Positions 62,500-64,000 of a DNA stretch of 64,000 nt are shown in pieces. Each line of letters starts with the position of its first letter. Positions within the stretch are counted from its first letter, which is position 1. Origin of the DNA: Saprospirales bacterium GYS_P2D (lineage in GTDB: Bacteria > Bacteroidota > Bacteroidia > Chitinophagales > Saprospiraceae); NCBI GenBank assembly GCA_009833045.1, contig WUUP01000001.1:179586-243585 (forward strand), written 5' to 3'. Made by a program: the position numbers and the translations under genes. Under the pieces are notes generated by a model. The model saw only the letters and a program-made list of their open reading frames with translations, was not told the DNA's origin and made no database searches.

Positions 62500-62973
62500 A
62501 TGGTAGAAAGGTTGCAATTAGACGAATACGATAAAAAGATATTAAAAGAGCTCGAGGCAGATGGGAAAAAGCCCTTTTCTCAGATCGCTATAGATCTTGA
62601 TATCTCTAATACGATGGTCCATCAACGGATCACTCGGATGAAAAAAGCGGGAATCCTAAAGCGTCACAGTATCGAGCTCGATGAAAAGAGATTGGGCTTT
62701 GAGTGGGGCGCATTCACGGGTATCACTCTTCACGACGGTAGTGATACCTACAAGGTCATCGAAGAGCTTAAAAAAATACCCGAAGTCACAGAATGTTATC
62801 ATATCTCAGGTGTATATGCTCTCTACGTCCGTGTCGTCGCTAAGGACAATGAGCACATGAGAGACATCCTCTACACTAAGATCGAAGATATCGATGCCGT
62901 CAGATCGACAGAGAGCTTAGTAGACTTTGGATGTGCATTCAAGCGTAACGCTCCGTTTTTTGAGATTGATTAA
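62500..62973 (+). CDS. Lrp/AsnC-family transcriptional regulator
   Basis: 157 residues. The N-terminal HTH is LDEYDKKILKELEADGKKPF plus IAIDLDISNTMVHQRITRMK (about 4-45). The C-terminal RAM/ligand-binding domain (GAFTGITLHDGSDTYKVIEEL, EVTECYHISGVYALYVRV) is complete. Lrp proteins form octamers or dimers of dimers and respond to amino acids. Possible autoregulation or control of the adjacent M20 peptidase gene; no operator was identified. Confidence 0.94.
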   Translation: MVERLQLDEYDKKILKELEADGKKPFSQIAIDLDISNTMVHQRITRMKKAGILKRHSIELDEKRLGFEWGAFTGITLHDGSDTYKVIEELKKIPEVTECYHISGVYALYVRVVAKDNEHMRDILYTKIEDIDAVRSTESLVDFGCAFKRNAPFFEID

Positions 62974-63006
62974 CCAAACTCTAATTAAGGCAGTTAAGAT
63001 TTGCTC

Positions 63007-63026
63007 CAATGGGTTTCAACCCATTG
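63007..63026. repeat. Hairpin between convergent genes
   Basis: CAATGGGTT-TC-AACCCATTG, nine-base arms with a two-base loop. It lies between the ends of the convergent Lrp and M20 genes and may stop transcription from both sides, although no T-run follows. The TTTCAA core matches that of the second hairpin in the left-edge repeat. Confidence 0.65.
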
Positions 63027-63038
63027 TCCCGATCACTT

Positions 63039-64000
63039 TTACTCCATCACTGGAGTAGTCAGGATATAGTACATAGTCTTAAGGCCATCGATATAGTTGC
63101 CCAATCGTAGGTTTTCATTGGGGCTGTGCTGATTGTTATCCTTATTAGCCATCGGGACTACGACGGCTGGCACTTCGAGTGTCTTGACGAATGGAGATAT
63201 CGGTATGGAGCCTCCCATAGTACGATTTCTCACAGGAGTCTGCCCAAAGGCATCCGTTAAAGCTCCTGTAAGCCACAGCCCAATCTCACTATCAAAATCC
63301 GTCCGAAAAGCATCATACCCTGGACGTCCATTGACACGACATATACGAGGATACATCTGTCGCTCTCTCTGAGTAGGCTTATCGGTCACTATATGATATC
63401 CCTGAGCTCTGATGTGATCTTCGATCAGTCTACGCATACGAGCTGGTGGAGTCTCCTTGACTAATCGGATATCGATCTCTGCTACGGCCTGAGAGGGCAC
63501 GATCGTACGAGCTTCTGCCCCTACCCATCCAGCGGAGAGTCCACGGACATTGAGCGATGGATACTGCAGTGCCTCTTGATAGTAGCTACCTACCGAGTCT
63601 ATATCAGCTACTCCGAGCTTAGCTTGGATAGTCTGCTCATCATCTGGCACTGCGGCTAAAATCGCAGCTACCTCCTCGTTGATCTCTATCCCATCATAAT
63701 ATCCAGGGATGACGACTCGACCCTGATCATCCTTCATACTGGCTAATAGCTGAGCAAGACGCATCGCAGGATTAGGAGCATAGTTGCCATAGTGTCCACT
63801 GTGCTGAGGGAAGACAGGTCCATATACGGTCAGGGATACGGTAGCGATGCCTCTCGCCCCAAATGAAAGTGTAGGCTGATTAGTGGTATGCTTAGGTCCA
63901 TCATAGATCACCAGCATGTCACAGCTTAGCGCCTCCTGATGATCGATCACTGCCTGTGGTAGACTCGGAGATCCTTTTTCTTCTTCAAAATCCAAAATCA
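63039..64000 (-). CDS. M20-family dipeptidase (N-terminus outside the window)
   Basis: About 320 C-terminal residues; the frame runs off the right edge as ILDFEEEKGSPSLP, which corresponds to the EGEEExGS metal-site segment of M20 peptidases. Later conserved parts are GARGIATVSLTVYGP, HSGHYGNYAPNPAMRLAQLL (dimer-lid and His region), VPSQAVAEIDIRLV, and MANKDNNQHSPNENLR, which contains the last metal His. Cytoplasmic or exported cannot be judged without the start. Confidence 0.92.
   Translation of the reverse strand, partial: ILDFEEEKGSPSLPQAVIDHQEALSCDMLVIYDGPKHTTNQPTLSFGARGIATVSLTVYGPVFPQHSGHYGNYAPNPAMRLAQLLASMKDDQGRVVIPGYYDGIEINEEVAAILAAVPDDEQTIQAKLGVADIDSVGSYYQEALQYPSLNVRGLSAGWVGAEARTIVPSQAVAEIDIRLVKETPPARMRRLIEDHIRAQGYHIVTDKPTQRERQMYPRICRVNGRPGYDAFRTDFDSEIGLWLTGALTDAFGQTPVRNRTMGGSIPISPFVKTLEVPAVVVPMANKDNNQHSPNENLRLGNYIDGLKTMYYILTTPVME

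Noticed and set aside
1-64000. Prophage, defence island, secretion system or transposon
   Set aside because: No integrase, transposase, phage structural, restriction, toxin-antitoxin or secretion gene was found; base and codon use look uniform.

Overview
The window is ordinary chromosomal DNA of a member of the Bacteroidota, probably of the Saprospirales type. Evidence for this: start codons lack purine-rich Shine-Dalgarno sequences, several promoters fit the Bacteroidota form TTG-N19/20-TAnnTTTG, and the families found are typical of that phylum (CBM9/DUF5916 barrel protein, sortilin-like BNR protein, DUF4350, DUF5362, DUF4153, SpoIIM/MoxR/DUF58 cluster, PAS-rich histidine kinases whose core reads SHDLKxPxRS/T). 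No rRNA, tRNA, CRISPR array, prophage, transposase or plasmid gene was seen. Gene density is high and many neighbours overlap by ATGA. Layout: 0-0.6 kb holds a tandem 198-bp intergenic repeat with REP-like hairpins. 0.7-6.2 kb (+) carries a HemG-type flavodoxin, a DUF1835 protein, a GNAT-nitrilase fusion, an SDR/AraC pair and a sulfotransferase. 6.2-11.7 kb (-) carries a three-gene operon (SRPBCC-GyrI, propeller lipoprotein, Gfo/Idh/MocA oxidoreductase), a large outer-membrane CBM9/DUF5916 protein and a small conserved protein divergent from a DEAD-box helicase. 13.2-17.5 kb (-) carries a DUF4153 membrane protein, a GbsR/MarR regulator with the operon it probably controls (membrane protein and TIGR01777 oxidoreductase), and a macro-domain protein. 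17.6-25.1 kb is the SpoIIM/DUF4129/DUF4350/MoxR/DUF58 operon, divergent from RDD and DUF5362 genes. 25.3-30.7 kb (+) has a sortilin-like secreted protein, then hemC, an exonuclease-like gene with substituted catalytic residues, and hemD. 30.7-33.0 kb (-) pairs a 4-hydroxybutyryl-CoA dehydratase with a PaaG-like crotonase. 33.4-39.4 kb holds an eight-PAS histidine kinase, a CheY-like receiver and a receiver/coiled-coil/HTH protein. 39.4-45.6 kb (-) has alanine dehydrogenase and the menaquinone operon menC-menE-menF-menD. 45.7-51.2 kb has an alpha-oxoamine synthase, a second PAS kinase and a PLP decarboxylase. 51.2-54.1 kb (-) has a membrane-anchored lactonase-like propeller, an SDR and an ACAD10/11-LvaA-like kinase. 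54.2-58.2 kb is a YbbAP-type ABC transporter divergent from tesA, as in E. coli. 58.3-64 kb has a third kinase, an M28 peptidase, a SET-domain protein, a barrel protein, an Lrp/AsnC regulator and a cut M20 dipeptidase. How the genes work together: hemC, hemD and hemG serve haem synthesis, and menCEFD serve menaquinone, the probable electron acceptor of HemG. The most promising unexplained material is (a) two unlinked gene pairs or trios that both suggest catabolism of 4-hydroxyacyl-CoA or gamma-lactone compounds, (b) a matched pair of dyad operators that define a small GbsR-family regulon, (c) a catalytically degenerate exonuclease embedded in the haem genes, and (d) a strong orphan terminator and 11-bp direct repeats between the crotonase and the giant kinase, implying an unannotated short transcript and a two-component target site.
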